From: Cryobacterium roopkundense
GTDB lineage: Bacteria > Actinomycetota > Actinomycetes > Actinomycetales > Microbacteriaceae
Reading direction: 5' to 3'
Assembly (NCBI RefSeq): GCF_014200405.1
Contig: NZ_JACHBQ010000001.1
Coordinates: 3,286,001-3,350,000 of the forward strand
DNA length: 64,000 nucleotides
Position 1 is the stretch's first letter, and every line of letters starts with the position of its first letter. Of the stretch, positions 7,098-15,746 are shown piece by piece. The notes beneath the pieces are model-generated. The model was not told where the DNA came from. It searched no databases and was given only the letters and a program-made list of their open reading frames with translations. A program made the translations under genes and the position numbers.

Positions 7098-10000
7098 CGC
7101 TCAAGCTCGTTCACCGCCCCACCCGGGTGACCCGCCCGCTGCGGCGGCCCGAACCCGAGATCATCTCCCCGCCACCCGCCATGCAGGACGGCGCCCAGGG
7201 CGGCGTTCCCATCCAGGCGCTCATTCCCGTGCTCGGCGCCGGAACCAGCGTGATCATGATGGTCACCCTGCGCGGCAACGCCCTGTTCATGGTGATCGGC
7301 GCGCTCATCCTGATTGTCGCGATCGTGGGCGGCCTCGCCATGGCCCTCACCCAGCGCGGCAACGCCGCCCGCACCCGCCGCGTGCAGCGCGAGCGCTACC
7401 TCGACTACCTCGAACGCCTGCGTGCCCGCATGCGGCAGCGCGGCAAGGACGTGCGCAACCTCGCCGGGCTGCTGGGCCCCGAGCCGGCCGCCCTGATCGA
7501 GCTCGTGCGCGACCCGGGCCGCCTCTGGGAACGCCGCCGCCACCACACCGATTTCCTCTGCCCGCGCCTCGGCGTGGGCGACCGCACCTGGTTCGACCTC
7601 GCCATTCCCGCCGAGCAGAATCCGGTACAGCCCTTCGACCCGATCCTGTCCGGGGAAGCCGGCCAGGTCGTGGAGCACTACTCCACGGTGCGCGGCATGC
7701 CGATAGACCTGCGGCTCAACGGTGCCGGCAAGGTGGCCATCATCGGCGACCGAGCGGATGCCGTGCGGGCGGCCCGTGCCCTCATCCTGCAGCTCGCTGC
7801 GTTCCACGCCCCCGACGACGTGCAGATGGCCATCGCCTACCCGTCCTCGGCCGCCGAGGACTGGCGCGGCGTCGACCTGCTGCCGCACTTCGTCGACGAA
7901 TCCACGTTCGACGGACCGGTTCCCGCGCGGCGAGTGGCACCCGACACGCAGTCTCTGCGCAAGGTGCTCGGCCAGGAACTCGGCGACCGTGCCCAACTCG
8001 CCGCCACCGCCAAACGCAGCGGCAGCAACGGCGCCGCTGCCGAGAATTCGCGGCTGATCATCTTTGTGGACGACTACGGTCACGTGGCATCCGCTCTGCC
8101 GGTGCCCGACGCCGACCTCACGCCGACCGACCTGCAGATCACCATGATTCACCTCCTGAGCGACCGGCTGCACGAGCCCTCCGACGTGACGATTCGCGTG
8201 ACTGTGGGCAAAGGGCAGGCCGATATCACGGATGCCCGCGACGACGCCGAAGGCCAGGTGCCGGTTCAGCACGCAGTGCTCGACCAGATCTCGGGCGCGC
8301 TGTTCGAGACCGTGGCGCGCATGCTCACGCCGCTGCGGCTCAACCTCACCCGCCAGGACGAGGTGGAATCGGCCCGCGCGGTAGACATTGCCGAGCTGCT
8401 GAAGATCGACGACATTTCGACGTTCGACACGGCATCCGCGTGGGAAACCCGCTCGCCGCGCGACTTTCTGCGCGTGCCGATCGGCCTCGACGACTTCGGT
8501 GAGCCCGTGCTGCTCGACCTCAAGGAATCCGCCCAGCTCGGCATGGGCCCGCACGGCCTGTGCATCGGCGCGACTGGTTCGGGCAAGAGCGAGCTGCTGC
8601 GCACCCTGATTCTCGCGCTCTCGCTCTCGCACGGGCCCGAAGACGTGAGCATGGTGCTCGTGGATTACAAGGGCGGCGCGGCCTTCGCGCCTTTCGCGGG
8701 TCTGCCGCACGTGGCCGGCATCATCGACAACCTCGCCGACGACCCGCAGCTCACGCAGCGGGCGCGGGTGAGCATCGCCGGGGAGGTCGTGCGCCGCCAG
8801 CAGCTGCTGAAAGACGCCGACAATTCGCCGTCGATCACGCACTACCGCGAGCTGCAGGCCACCCGGCCCGACCTGCCCGCGCTGCCGCACCTGCTGATCG
8901 TGATCGACGAGTTCGGCGAGCTGCTCGCCGCCGAACCCGATTTCGTGGACCTGCTGCTCACGATCGGCCGCATCGGCCGCTCGATCGGCGTGCACCTGCT
9001 GCTCTCGAGCCAGCGCATCGAGGCCGGCAAACTGCGCGGCCTCGAAACCTACCTGTCGTACCGGGTGGGCCTGCGTACGTTCTCCGCCTCCGAGAGCTCG
9101 ATCGTGCTCGACACACCCGACGCGTTCCACCTGCCGGCGATCCCCGGTTACGCCTACCTCAAGGTGGACACCTCGGTGTATCGGCGGTTCCGCTCCGGCT
9201 ACGTGTCGGGGCCGGTCTCCGAATCTGACGTGGGGCCAGCGGATGCCACCGGCGAACGCCTCGAGGCCCGCCCGCTGCCGCTCTACAACGGTCTCGGCCG
9301 CCGCGACGACACCGTGACGGCGGAGGAGGCCCTCGCCCGGCCGACCACCGGGCGCGTGCTCGTCGACGCCGCGGTCGATGAACTGCGCAGCTCCGGCACG
9401 ACGGTGCCGCCCATCTGGCTCTCCCCCCTGCCGGAACGCTTCGCGCTGGCCCGCATCGTCTCCGATGAGACCCCGGCGGCGCTGCAGGTGGCGATGGGGT
9501 TGCTCGACGAACCTGAGAAGCAGCGCCAGGACCCGTGGCTGATCGACCTCACCCGCAGCGGCGGCCACCTCGCCGTCTTCGGCGCCCCGCAGACCGGGCG
9601 CAGCACGTTCTTGCGCACGATGGCCGTGTCGCTCTCGCTCACGCACACCCCCCGGCAGGTGAGCATCTACGCAATGGACTTCACCGGCTCAGGGCTCACC
9701 CGCATCGCGGGCTTCCCGCACGTGGGAGGCGTCGCCACCCGTTCCAACCGCGACAGGCTGCGGCGCCTGCTCGAGGAACTTGCCGCTATGCTCGCCACCC
9801 GCGAGCGGCTGTTCGCCGAGCGGGGCATCGACTCGCTCGGGACCATGAGGGCGCTGCACGCCGCCGGCCAAGTGCCTGAACTGGTGGCCGCCGACATCGT
9901 GCTGCTCGTGGACGGCCTCGGCGCGTTGCGCTCCGAGTTCGAGGAGCTCGAGCCCGCGCTCTACGATCTGCTGCAGCGCGGGTCGAGTTTCGGCATACAC

Positions 10001-11026
10001 GTTGTCATGTCGATGACCCGCTGGAACGAGCTGCGTATGGCGCAGCAGCCGCTCGTGGGCACCCGCATCGAGCTGCGGCTGAACGACCCGATGGATTCGC
10101 AGATGGGCCGCAAGCTCGCCGCGACCCTGCGGGTGGACCAGCCCGGCCGGGCCCTCACGGACACCGGCCTGTTCGCGCACATCGCCCTGCCGGTGCTCGA
10201 CGACACCGCCGACGAGCTCGTGGGCGACGAACTCGAGGCCCTCGCTGCTCGGGTGGCCCACAGCTGGGAAGGCCCGTCGGCCGCGCCGATCCGGCTGCTG
10301 CCGGAGAGCTTCTCTGCCGAGGAGTTGCCGGATGCGATCGACTCGCCCGACGCGGTGCCCTTCGGCCTGCGGCAGGACACCATGGAGCCGGCGTACCTCG
10401 ACTTCGCCTCGGCCGACCAGCACCTGCTGGTGTTCGGCGATCAGGGCTCCGGCAAGTCGACCCTGCTGCAGGGCGTGATCCAGGGACTGACCGACCGGTA
10501 CACGCCCGACGAGCTCGTGATCGCGATCATGGACGTGCGCGGGCAGCTCTCGTCGGCGTGCCCCGACGAGTACCTCGGCGGCCTCGCCGAGTCCAGCGGC
10601 CAGGCCCGCACCCTCGCCACCGCGATTGCCGAAGAACTCGGCCGTCGGCAGGCATCCGCTGACCGATCGGTGGGGCCGCGCATCGTGGTGATCGCGGATG
10701 ACCTCGACATTCTCGCCTCGGGCGGAACCGAACCCCTGAACCCCTTGCTGCCGTTCCTGCCGAGCGCCCGCGAGCTGCGCCTGAACGTGTTCGTCACCCG
10801 GCCCGTCGCCGGCGCCACCCGGGCGCTCTACGACGTGGTGCTGCAGTCGCTGCGGGACACCGGCGCCACGAGCCTCATTCTGAGCGGCGAACGCTCCGAG
10901 GGTCAGATCTCGCCCGGCGTGTATGCCGAGCAGCTGCCGCCCGGTCGCGGTCGGCTCGTGCGCCGCGGCGACCGGCCGCGCATCGTGCAGATCGCCCAGG
11001 CCCGGGTGCCGGAGGTGGTCTCGTGA
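7094..11026 (+). CDS. eccC: Type VII secretion FtsK/SpoIIIE ATPase EccC
   Basis: 1310-aa motor protein. Two membrane helices (residues ~38-80) precede three FtsK/SpoIIIE-type ATPase domains. Domain 1 has an intact Walker A (GATGSGKSE, near residue 492) and Walker B (LLIVIDEFGE, near 600). Domain 2 has GAPQTGRST near 830, where arginine replaces the lysine, and VLLVDGLG as Walker B. Domain 3 has an intact GDQGSGKST near 1115 and VVIADDLD. EccC drives export by engaging substrate signals through its last domain. The ATG at 7094 overlaps the previous stop (ATGA) and was chosen over longer in-frame extensions, which would run into the MinD-like gene. Confidence 0.9.
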   Translation: MTLKLVHRPTRVTRPLRRPEPEIISPPPAMQDGAQGGVPIQALIPVLGAGTSVIMMVTLRGNALFMVIGALILIVAIVGGLAMALTQRGNAARTRRVQRERYLDYLERLRARMRQRGKDVRNLAGLLGPEPAALIELVRDPGRLWERRRHHTDFLCPRLGVGDRTWFDLAIPAEQNPVQPFDPILSGEAGQVVEHYSTVRGMPIDLRLNGAGKVAIIGDRADAVRAARALILQLAAFHAPDDVQMAIAYPSSAAEDWRGVDLLPHFVDESTFDGPVPARRVAPDTQSLRKVLGQELGDRAQLAATAKRSGSNGAAAENSRLIIFVDDYGHVASALPVPDADLTPTDLQITMIHLLSDRLHEPSDVTIRVTVGKGQADITDARDDAEGQVPVQHAVLDQISGALFETVARMLTPLRLNLTRQDEVESARAVDIAELLKIDDISTFDTASAWETRSPRDFLRVPIGLDDFGEPVLLDLKESAQLGMGPHGLCIGATGSGKSELLRTLILALSLSHGPEDVSMVLVDYKGGAAFAPFAGLPHVAGIIDNLADDPQLTQRARVSIAGEVVRRQQLLKDADNSPSITHYRELQATRPDLPALPHLLIVIDEFGELLAAEPDFVDLLLTIGRIGRSIGVHLLLSSQRIEAGKLRGLETYLSYRVGLRTFSASESSIVLDTPDAFHLPAIPGYAYLKVDTSVYRRFRSGYVSGPVSESDVGPADATGERLEARPLPLYNGLGRRDDTVTAEEALARPTTGRVLVDAAVDELRSSGTTVPPIWLSPLPERFALARIVSDETPAALQVAMGLLDEPEKQRQDPWLIDLTRSGGHLAVFGAPQTGRSTFLRTMAVSLSLTHTPRQVSIYAMDFTGSGLTRIAGFPHVGGVATRSNRDRLRRLLEELAAMLATRERLFAERGIDSLGTMRALHAAGQVPELVAADIVLLVDGLGALRSEFEELEPALYDLLQRGSSFGIHVVMSMTRWNELRMAQQPLVGTRIELRLNDPMDSQMGRKLAATLRVDQPGRALTDTGLFAHIALPVLDDTADELVGDELEALAARVAHSWEGPSAAPIRLLPESFSAEELPDAIDSPDAVPFGLRQDTMEPAYLDFASADQHLLVFGDQGSGKSTLLQGVIQGLTDRYTPDELVIAIMDVRGQLSSACPDEYLGGLAESSGQARTLATAIAEELGRRQASADRSVGPRIVVIADDLDILASGGTEPLNPLLPFLPSARELRLNVFVTRPVAGATRALYDVVLQSLRDTGATSLILSGERSEGQISPGVYAEQLPPGRGRLVRRGDRPRIVQIAQARVPEVVS

Positions 11027-11607
11027 GCCTGTCGCCACTGCGGATCGTGCTCTCGAGCACGGCCGGCGGGGTGGGAACGACCACCCTCACCGCGCTGCTC
11101 TTCGACCTGCTCTCGACGCCCGCGGGAGTACCGTCGCTCGGCGACCACACCTCCGGATACCTCGGCGCCCGGCTGCCCCGCGGCGACGACGCGGAGGTCA
11201 TCGACGCCGACCTCCTGCTGCACGACCTCGGCCCGCACGCCGACGGCGAGGGCCTCGACCTGCTCGAGTCGCCCACGACCCTGGCCGTGCTCGTGACGGC
11301 GAACACCCCTCTCGGGCTCCTCGCCGTCACCGGGGTGCTCGAGGCCATCCGCAAACGTTACGGCCAGGCCGGCCTCGCCAGGGTCACCGTGGTGTGCACC
11401 TCCACGTTCGGCCGCCCCCGCACCCGGGCGCTGATCGAGACGGTGCACACGAGCTACGGTCGCGGAATCATCCTCGTCATGCCGCACGACCCCGCCCTCG
11501 CCGGGCCGGGGCGCATAGCCACGCACCGCCTGCACCGGCGGACCCTGGCCGCCGGTGATCTGGTGGCCCGTCGCATCCGCTCGCTGATCGGGTTGTATCG
11601 GAGGTAA
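11023..11607 (+). CDS. Second MinD-like protein, degenerate P-loop
   Basis: 194-aa MinD/ParA-fold protein beginning with a P-loop strand (LRIVLSSTAGGVGTTTLT, residues 6-23). Threonine occupies the position of the Walker A lysine (GGVGTTT rather than GGVGKTT). The rest is short for the family but keeps the alternating strand-helix pattern (TLAVLVTANTPLGLLAVTG). It starts with GTG inside the eccC stop and ends the rightward operon. With the copy upstream of eccC, it brackets the motor gene. Catalysis is doubtful, and a paired function with the other MinD-like protein is inferred from gene order. Confidence 0.6.
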   Translation: MSLSPLRIVLSSTAGGVGTTTLTALLFDLLSTPAGVPSLGDHTSGYLGARLPRGDDAEVIDADLLLHDLGPHADGEGLDLLESPTTLAVLVTANTPLGLLAVTGVLEAIRKRYGQAGLARVTVVCTSTFGRPRTRALIETVHTSYGRGIILVMPHDPALAGPGRIATHRLHRRTLAAGDLVARRIRSLIGLYRR

Positions 11608-11637
11608 TCGGCACTCCCCAGAGCGAGCGAACGGCGG

Positions 11638-11673
11638 TATGGTCGGCGGGAAACCCGCAGCCGCGCGGCTGCG
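11638..11673 (+). promoter_or_regulatory. Possible promoter and perfect 18-bp palindrome
   Basis: A TATGGT hexamer at 11638-11643 could be a -10 box for the following reductase-like gene. Fifteen bases on, 11656-11673 is a perfect 18-bp palindrome (CGCAGCCGCGCGGCTGCG), ending 23 bp before the GTG start. It could be an operator or a 5-prime-leader hairpin. No -35 box is clear. Confidence 0.35.
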
Positions 11674-11696
11674 TCGCCGCCGAGGAAAGGCCTTCC

Positions 11697-12365
11697 GTGA
11701 GCATTCTCACCATCACCACTTTTCTGTCGATCGACGGAATCATGCAGGCACCCGGCGGGCCGGATGAAGACCGCAGCAATGGTTTCGACCGCGGGGGCTG
11801 GCAGGTCCCCTTCGCCGATGACGAGGGGTTCGGGTGGGTGGCCGAGTGGTTTTCGCAGGCCGACTGCTTTCTGCTCGGCCGCAAGACCTATGACATTTTT
11901 GCGAACTACTGGCCCCGGGTGACCGACGCCCACCACCCGGTGGCCGGGCCCCTCAACGCGCTGCCGAAGTACGTGGCCTCGAGCAAGCTGCAAGATCCGT
12001 TGTGGCAGAACACGACGGTGCTACGCGGCAAGGTGGTCGACCAGATCCGGGAGCTCAAGCGTCGGCCGGGCCGGGAGATCCAGGTGCACGGCAGTGGCGA
12101 CCTCGCCCAAACCCTGATCGAGCACGACCTCATCGACGAGTACCGCATGTGGGTGTACCCGGTGATGCTCGGGGCGGGTAAACGGCTCTTCCCCACGCAT
12201 CCGCTCACCAAGTCCCTGCGCCTGGTCGAGACCCGGATCACCGGCACCGGCGTGGCCGTTCACGTCTACCGGCCAGCGGGCGCCTTCACGACCGGATCGT
12301 TCGCCCTGTCGGGTGCCGCGCAGGTCGCGCGGGCCGTCTCCTCCGCCTCGGCCTCCCTCGCCTAA
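11697..12365 (+). CDS. Dihydrofolate reductase/RibD C-terminal family protein
   Basis: 222-aa protein of the RibD C-terminal/DHFR-like superfamily. Diagnostic segments are the N-terminal strand ITTFLSIDGIMQAPGG, the LLGRKTYDIF motif, and the NADPH-binding EIQVHGSGDLAQTLIEHDLI followed by DEYRMWVYPVMLGAGKRLF. Such small proteins are reductases of unknown substrate, often annotated YyaP/YwjB-like. The GTG start at 11697 is preceded by GAGGAAAGG. It is monocistronic, convergent with the mod operon, with a palindromic repeat between them. It does not belong to the secretion locus in any obvious way. Confidence 0.75.
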   Translation: MSILTITTFLSIDGIMQAPGGPDEDRSNGFDRGGWQVPFADDEGFGWVAEWFSQADCFLLGRKTYDIFANYWPRVTDAHHPVAGPLNALPKYVASSKLQDPLWQNTTVLRGKVVDQIRELKRRPGREIQVHGSGDLAQTLIEHDLIDEYRMWVYPVMLGAGKRLFPTHPLTKSLRLVETRITGTGVAVHVYRPAGAFTTGSFALSGAAQVARAVSSASASLA

Positions 12366-12439
12366 AACCGGTGTTGCTCGAGACACACCGTGTGGGGTGG
12401 CTGGGGTCACCCGCGTGGCTCAGAAACTCCGGTTGTGCC
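12363..12439. repeat. Intergenic palindromic repeat, family C copy 1
   Basis: A 77-bp element begins on the stop codon of the reductase-like gene and fills the gap to modC. Its ends are imperfect inverted repeats (TAAAACCGG at the left, CTCCGGTT at the right). It aligns along its length with the reverse complement of 55299-55376, sharing GTGGGGTGGC and TGGGGT cores. Lying between convergent genes, it may also act as a bidirectional terminator. Confidence 0.7.
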
Positions 12440-12453
12440 TGAAGTGCAGAAGG

Positions 12454-13515
12454 TCAGAGCGGGTAGGTGACGGCGTCGACGGAGTCGAACGAGAAGTAGG
12501 CGCGGGTGCCCGGCTCGAGATCGAGATCGGCGATGGCCCGCGGAGTGAGGTCGGCGAAGAGTGCGTCGGTTCTCACGCGCACGACGTCGCCGCGGGGTTC
12601 GAGGTCTCGAACCAGGGCTGGGAACACGGTGAGGTTCAGGCCCCTTGGTTCGAGGAGGGAGACCTCGACGTTCGCGGGGCGAACGGCCACGCCGACCCGC
12701 GTGCCCAGCGGGGTGTCGGTGGCGAGGGGCAGGATGACGGATGCGCCGGCATCCGTCATCACTCCGACGTGGGTGCGCGTGCCGGTGACGAGGTTGAGGG
12801 CTGCGAGGTCGGCGGTGAAGCGAGTGCGAGGGCGTTCGAGCACGTCACGGGTGGGGCCTTCTTCGATGATGCGCCCGTCGTGCATCACGACGACGCGGTC
12901 GGCGAGGGTGAGGGCGTCGAGCACATCGTGGGTCACGAGCAGCACGGTTTGGTTGGCGAGCACGCGGCGCAACATGCGGCGCACGAGCGGGGCCGCTGCC
13001 ACATCCAGGGCCGAGAGGGGCTCATCGAGCAGGAGGAGTTGTGGTTGCGCCGCGAGGGCGCGGGCCACGGCCACGCGTTGCGCCTGCCCTCCGGAGAGTT
13101 CCGTGGGGCGACGGCCGGCGAGTTCGACGGCATCGACCTCCCGCAGCCAGTGCAGGGCCTGGGCATGCGACTCCCGCCGACCGGCACCGGCGCTGCGCGG
13201 GCCAAAGGCCACGTTGGACGCGGCCGTGAGGTGCGGAAAAAGCAGCGCCTCCTGCGGGAGCAGGGCCACACCGCGTGCGTGCGGGGGCACCCAGCACGGT
13301 GCGGGGCGGGCCGGGCCGGGCGCTCCCAGGTCGAAGAGGGTACGGCCCGCCAGGTGGGCGTGGCCGGACTCCGGGCGCACCAGGCCGGCGAGAATGCCCA
13401 GTACGGTGGATTTTCCGGCGCCGTTCGGGCCGAGAATGGCGACAGTTTCGCCCCGCTCGACACGCAACGAGATGTCGAGGCCGCGCTCGGGCATGGTCGC
13501 GTCGATGCTGAGCAT
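12454..13515 (-). CDS. modC: Molybdate ABC transporter ATP-binding protein ModC
   Basis: 353-aa ABC ATPase with Walker A GPNGAGKST (residues 29-37), signature LSGGQAQR and Walker B LLLLDEPLSALD. A C-terminal extension is consistent with a TOBE/Mop-type molybdate-binding domain. It energises molybdate import through ModB. Its ATG overlaps the modB stop as TGATG, and it is the last gene of the regulator-modA-modB-modC operon. Placement beside molybdenum cofactor genes supports molybdate rather than sulfate as the substrate. Confidence 0.9.
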   Translation of the reverse strand: MLSIDATMPERGLDISLRVERGETVAILGPNGAGKSTVLGILAGLVRPESGHAHLAGRTLFDLGAPGPARPAPCWVPPHARGVALLPQEALLFPHLTAASNVAFGPRSAGAGRRESHAQALHWLREVDAVELAGRRPTELSGGQAQRVAVARALAAQPQLLLLDEPLSALDVAAAPLVRRMLRRVLANQTVLLVTHDVLDALTLADRVVVMHDGRIIEEGPTRDVLERPRTRFTADLAALNLVTGTRTHVGVMTDAGASVILPLATDTPLGTRVGVAVRPANVEVSLLEPRGLNLTVFPALVRDLEPRGDVVRVRTDALFADLTPRAIADLDLEPGTRAYFSFDSVDAVTYPL

Positions 13516-14468
13516 CAGGCGTCCCTGCGCAGAAACCCGGTGGCCGGGTTGGCGCCGCGGTGCGCGAAGCCCACCACGAGCACCGCCACGATCACGAGCA
13601 CCAGAGAGAGGGCAACGGCTGCATCCGGGTCGGTCTCGCGCTGCAGGTAGATCTCCAACGGAAGCGTGCGGGTGACGCCCTGCAGGCTACCGGCGAAGGT
13701 GAGCGTGGCGCCGAATTCGCCGAGTGCGCGGGCAAACGAGAGCACGGCGCCCGACACCAGCGCCGGCAGCACGAGCGGTAGGGTGACCCGGCGCAGCACC
13801 GTGGTGGGCGCCGCGCCGAGAGTGGATGCGACAGCTTCGTAGCGGGTGCCGACAGCCCGCAGCCCGCCCTCGAGACTCAAGACCAGGTACGGGAGGGCCA
13901 CGAAGGTCTGGGCGAGCACGACGGCGGTGGTCGAAAAGGCGATCTGGATGCCCAGCACATCTAAGGTCTCACCGAGCAGGCCGCGGCGTCCGAAGGTGTA
14001 TAGCAGGGCGATGCCGCCCACGACGGGCGGGAGCACCAGCGGAAGCAGCACGAGCGGTCGCAGCAGCCTTTGCCCGGGAAACCTGGTGCGAGCCAAGACG
14101 AGGGCCATCGGCACGCCGACGACGACGCAGATAATCGTCGCGACGCTCGAGGTTCGCAGGCTCAGCATCAGGGCGGCAACGGATGATTCGCTCGTCACGA
14201 GCTCGAGAAAGCTCCCCCAGTTGACCCTGCTCACCATGGCCACCAAGGGCAGCAGCACAAAGAGCGCACCGACTGCTGCGACGCCGAGCACCCAGCGCGG
14301 AACCGCGTCGATACGGGTGTGACTGCGCCGTCGGCGGGATGCCATGAGACCGGGGCGCCGACGAGACGAGGTGACGCGCGAGCCCTGATTGCGCGCGGGG
14401 CCAGCGGCAGGGTTCACTCCGGCGCCTTCGGGAGAGCCCGCACGGCGCGGGTCTTTAGGGTGCGCCAA
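13515..14468 (-). CDS. modB: Molybdate ABC transporter permease ModB
   Basis: 317-aa integral membrane protein with six predicted helices and the binding-protein-dependent permease loop ([30 protein letters not shown] region, containing the EAA-like motif that contacts ModC). The chosen start is TTG at 14468 with AGGAG seven bases upstream, overlapping the end of modA by 14 bp. An alternative ATG at 14345 would drop a basic ~41-residue N-terminal extension rich in Arg/Pro, which is unusual for ModB. The family assignment is firm; the start is uncertain. Confidence 0.85.
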   Translation of the reverse strand: MAHPKDPRRAGSPEGAGVNPAAGPARNQGSRVTSSRRRPGLMASRRRRSHTRIDAVPRWVLGVAAVGALFVLLPLVAMVSRVNWGSFLELVTSESSVAALMLSLRTSSVATIICVVVGVPMALVLARTRFPGQRLLRPLVLLPLVLPPVVGGIALLYTFGRRGLLGETLDVLGIQIAFSTTAVVLAQTFVALPYLVLSLEGGLRAVGTRYEAVASTLGAAPTTVLRRVTLPLVLPALVSGAVLSFARALGEFGATLTFAGSLQGVTRTLPLEIYLQRETDPDAAVALSLVLVIVAVLVVGFAHRGANPATGFLRRDA

Positions 14469-15210
14469 AGCCCGACTCCTGCAGGATCTTCTGCCCGAGT
14501 GAACCGGTCACGTACTGCGTGAACGAGCTAGCCAGGGCCGGGTTCCTCGACGCCGCCAGCGCGGCGATCGGATACCGGTTCACCGCTTCCGTCGATTCGG
14601 GGAAGGGTATGCCCTGAACGCTGGTGCCCGCCGAGCGCACATCCGTGACGTAGACGAGGCCGGCATCCGCTTCTCCCGAGCTCACCTTGCCGAGAACATC
14701 GGTGACCGACGATTCCTCGCTGACCGGGGTGAGGGTGACCCCGGTGGTGGTTTCGAGTTGTGCGGTGGCGGCGCCGCACGGTACCTGCGGGGCGCAGACG
14801 ACGGTCTTGACCCCGGGGCGGGCGAGGTCGGCGAAGCCCTCGATGCCCGCGGGGTTTGCCGGCGGCACGGCGATGGTGAGAGTGTTCGTGGCGAAGTCGA
14901 TGGGCTGTTCCGCGAGATCGGAGTCCGTGAGTTTGGCCATGTTGATGCTGTCGGCTGAGGCGAAGACGTCGGCGGGGGCGCCCTCGGTGATCTGGGTGAC
15001 AAGGTCGGATGACCCCGCGAAGTTCAGGGTGATGGTGGTGCCGGGGTGTTCAGATTCGTAGGCGGTCGCGATCTGCGTGAACGACGACTTCAGGGAGGCA
15101 GCCGCGAACACCGTGATCGTCTGGCCGAGGGTCGTGGCCGCGGGGGCGCAGGCCGTGAGGACTACCAATAAGGCGGCAGCGATCAGGGGAAGTACCCGCC
15201 GGGCTGTCAT
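14455..15210 (-). CDS. modA: Molybdate-binding lipoprotein ModA
   Basis: 251-aa periplasmic-type binding protein with a lipoprotein signal peptide ([10 protein letters not shown]; lipidated Cys near residue 22). It has the ModA start of the mature domain ([18 protein letters not shown]) and the conserved [12 protein letters not shown] and [11 protein letters not shown] motifs that ligate the oxyanion. The ATG at 15210 overlaps the stop of the upstream regulator (ATGA). A longer upstream extension of the frame is rejected because it covers the regulator gene and lacks a signal peptide. It captures molybdate outside the membrane for ModBC. Confidence 0.92.
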   Translation of the reverse strand: MTARRVLPLIAAALLVVLTACAPAATTLGQTITVFAAASLKSSFTQIATAYESEHPGTTITLNFAGSSDLVTQITEGAPADVFASADSINMAKLTDSDLAEQPIDFATNTLTIAVPPANPAGIEGFADLARPGVKTVVCAPQVPCGAATAQLETTTGVTLTPVSEESSVTDVLGKVSSGEADAGLVYVTDVRSAGTSVQGIPFPESTEAVNRYPIAALAASRNPALASSFTQYVTGSLGQKILQESGFGAP

Positions 15211-15611
15211 GACGTGCGGCCGGGGGTCTCGACGATCACGTTGGTGGCCTTGATCACGGCGACGCTGAGCGAGCCGACTTCGAGGCCGAGTTCGCGCACC
15301 GCCTCGCTTGACATGAGCGAGACCACGCGGTGCGGGCCGCACTGCAGCTCGACCTGGGCCATGACCGTGTCCATGGTGATGCCGGTGACGATGCCGACGA
15401 ACCGGTTGCGGGCGCTGCGGCCGACCGTCGACGGGTCGGCCGGGGTGCTCGCCTGCACCACCGCGAAGGCGGCGAGCTGGACGCCCTCGATGGCGAGGCG
15501 TCCGGCGGAGTCCGCCGCGGCATCCATTCGCCCGGTTTCGACCCACCGTCGAACCGTGTCGTCGCTGACGCCCAGCAGCTCGGCCGCCTCACTGATCCGA
15601 TAATGCGTCAT
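15207..15611 (-). CDS. HTH plus molybdate-binding (Mop) regulator
   Basis: 134-aa protein: an N-terminal MerR/excisionase-like helix-turn-helix (YRISEAAELLGVSDDTVRRW, residues 4-23) followed by a single Mop/TOBE domain (RNRFVGIVTGITMDTVMAQVEL...), the fold that binds molybdate or tungstate. Such small HTH-Mop proteins head actinobacterial mod operons and are thought to sense molybdate and control modABC. Here it is the first gene and overlaps modA by 4 bp. Autoregulation from the 15612-15746 divergent region is likely but not visible as a clear operator. Confidence 0.8.
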   Translation of the reverse strand: MTHYRISEAAELLGVSDDTVRRWVETGRMDAAADSAGRLAIEGVQLAAFAVVQASTPADPSTVGRSARNRFVGIVTGITMDTVMAQVELQCGPHRVVSLMSSEAVRELGLEVGSLSVAVIKATNVIVETPGRTS

Positions 15612-15746
15612 GAATTAAACTTTATCACCGCATCTGCGCCTTGCGACAGGTCTTCTGGCTTGTGCCGCCGTCACCAACCCGCGCGAGCTGGGGCGCCGAC
15701 CAGGCCCGGGTCGCACGCGCGGCCGCGAACGCCTAGCCTTAACAAC

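Noticed and set aside
6998..9646. 882-codon minus-strand frame opposite eccC
   Set aside because: It is antisense to a protein with intact Walker motifs; its translation is His/Arg/Gly-rich with no recognisable motif.
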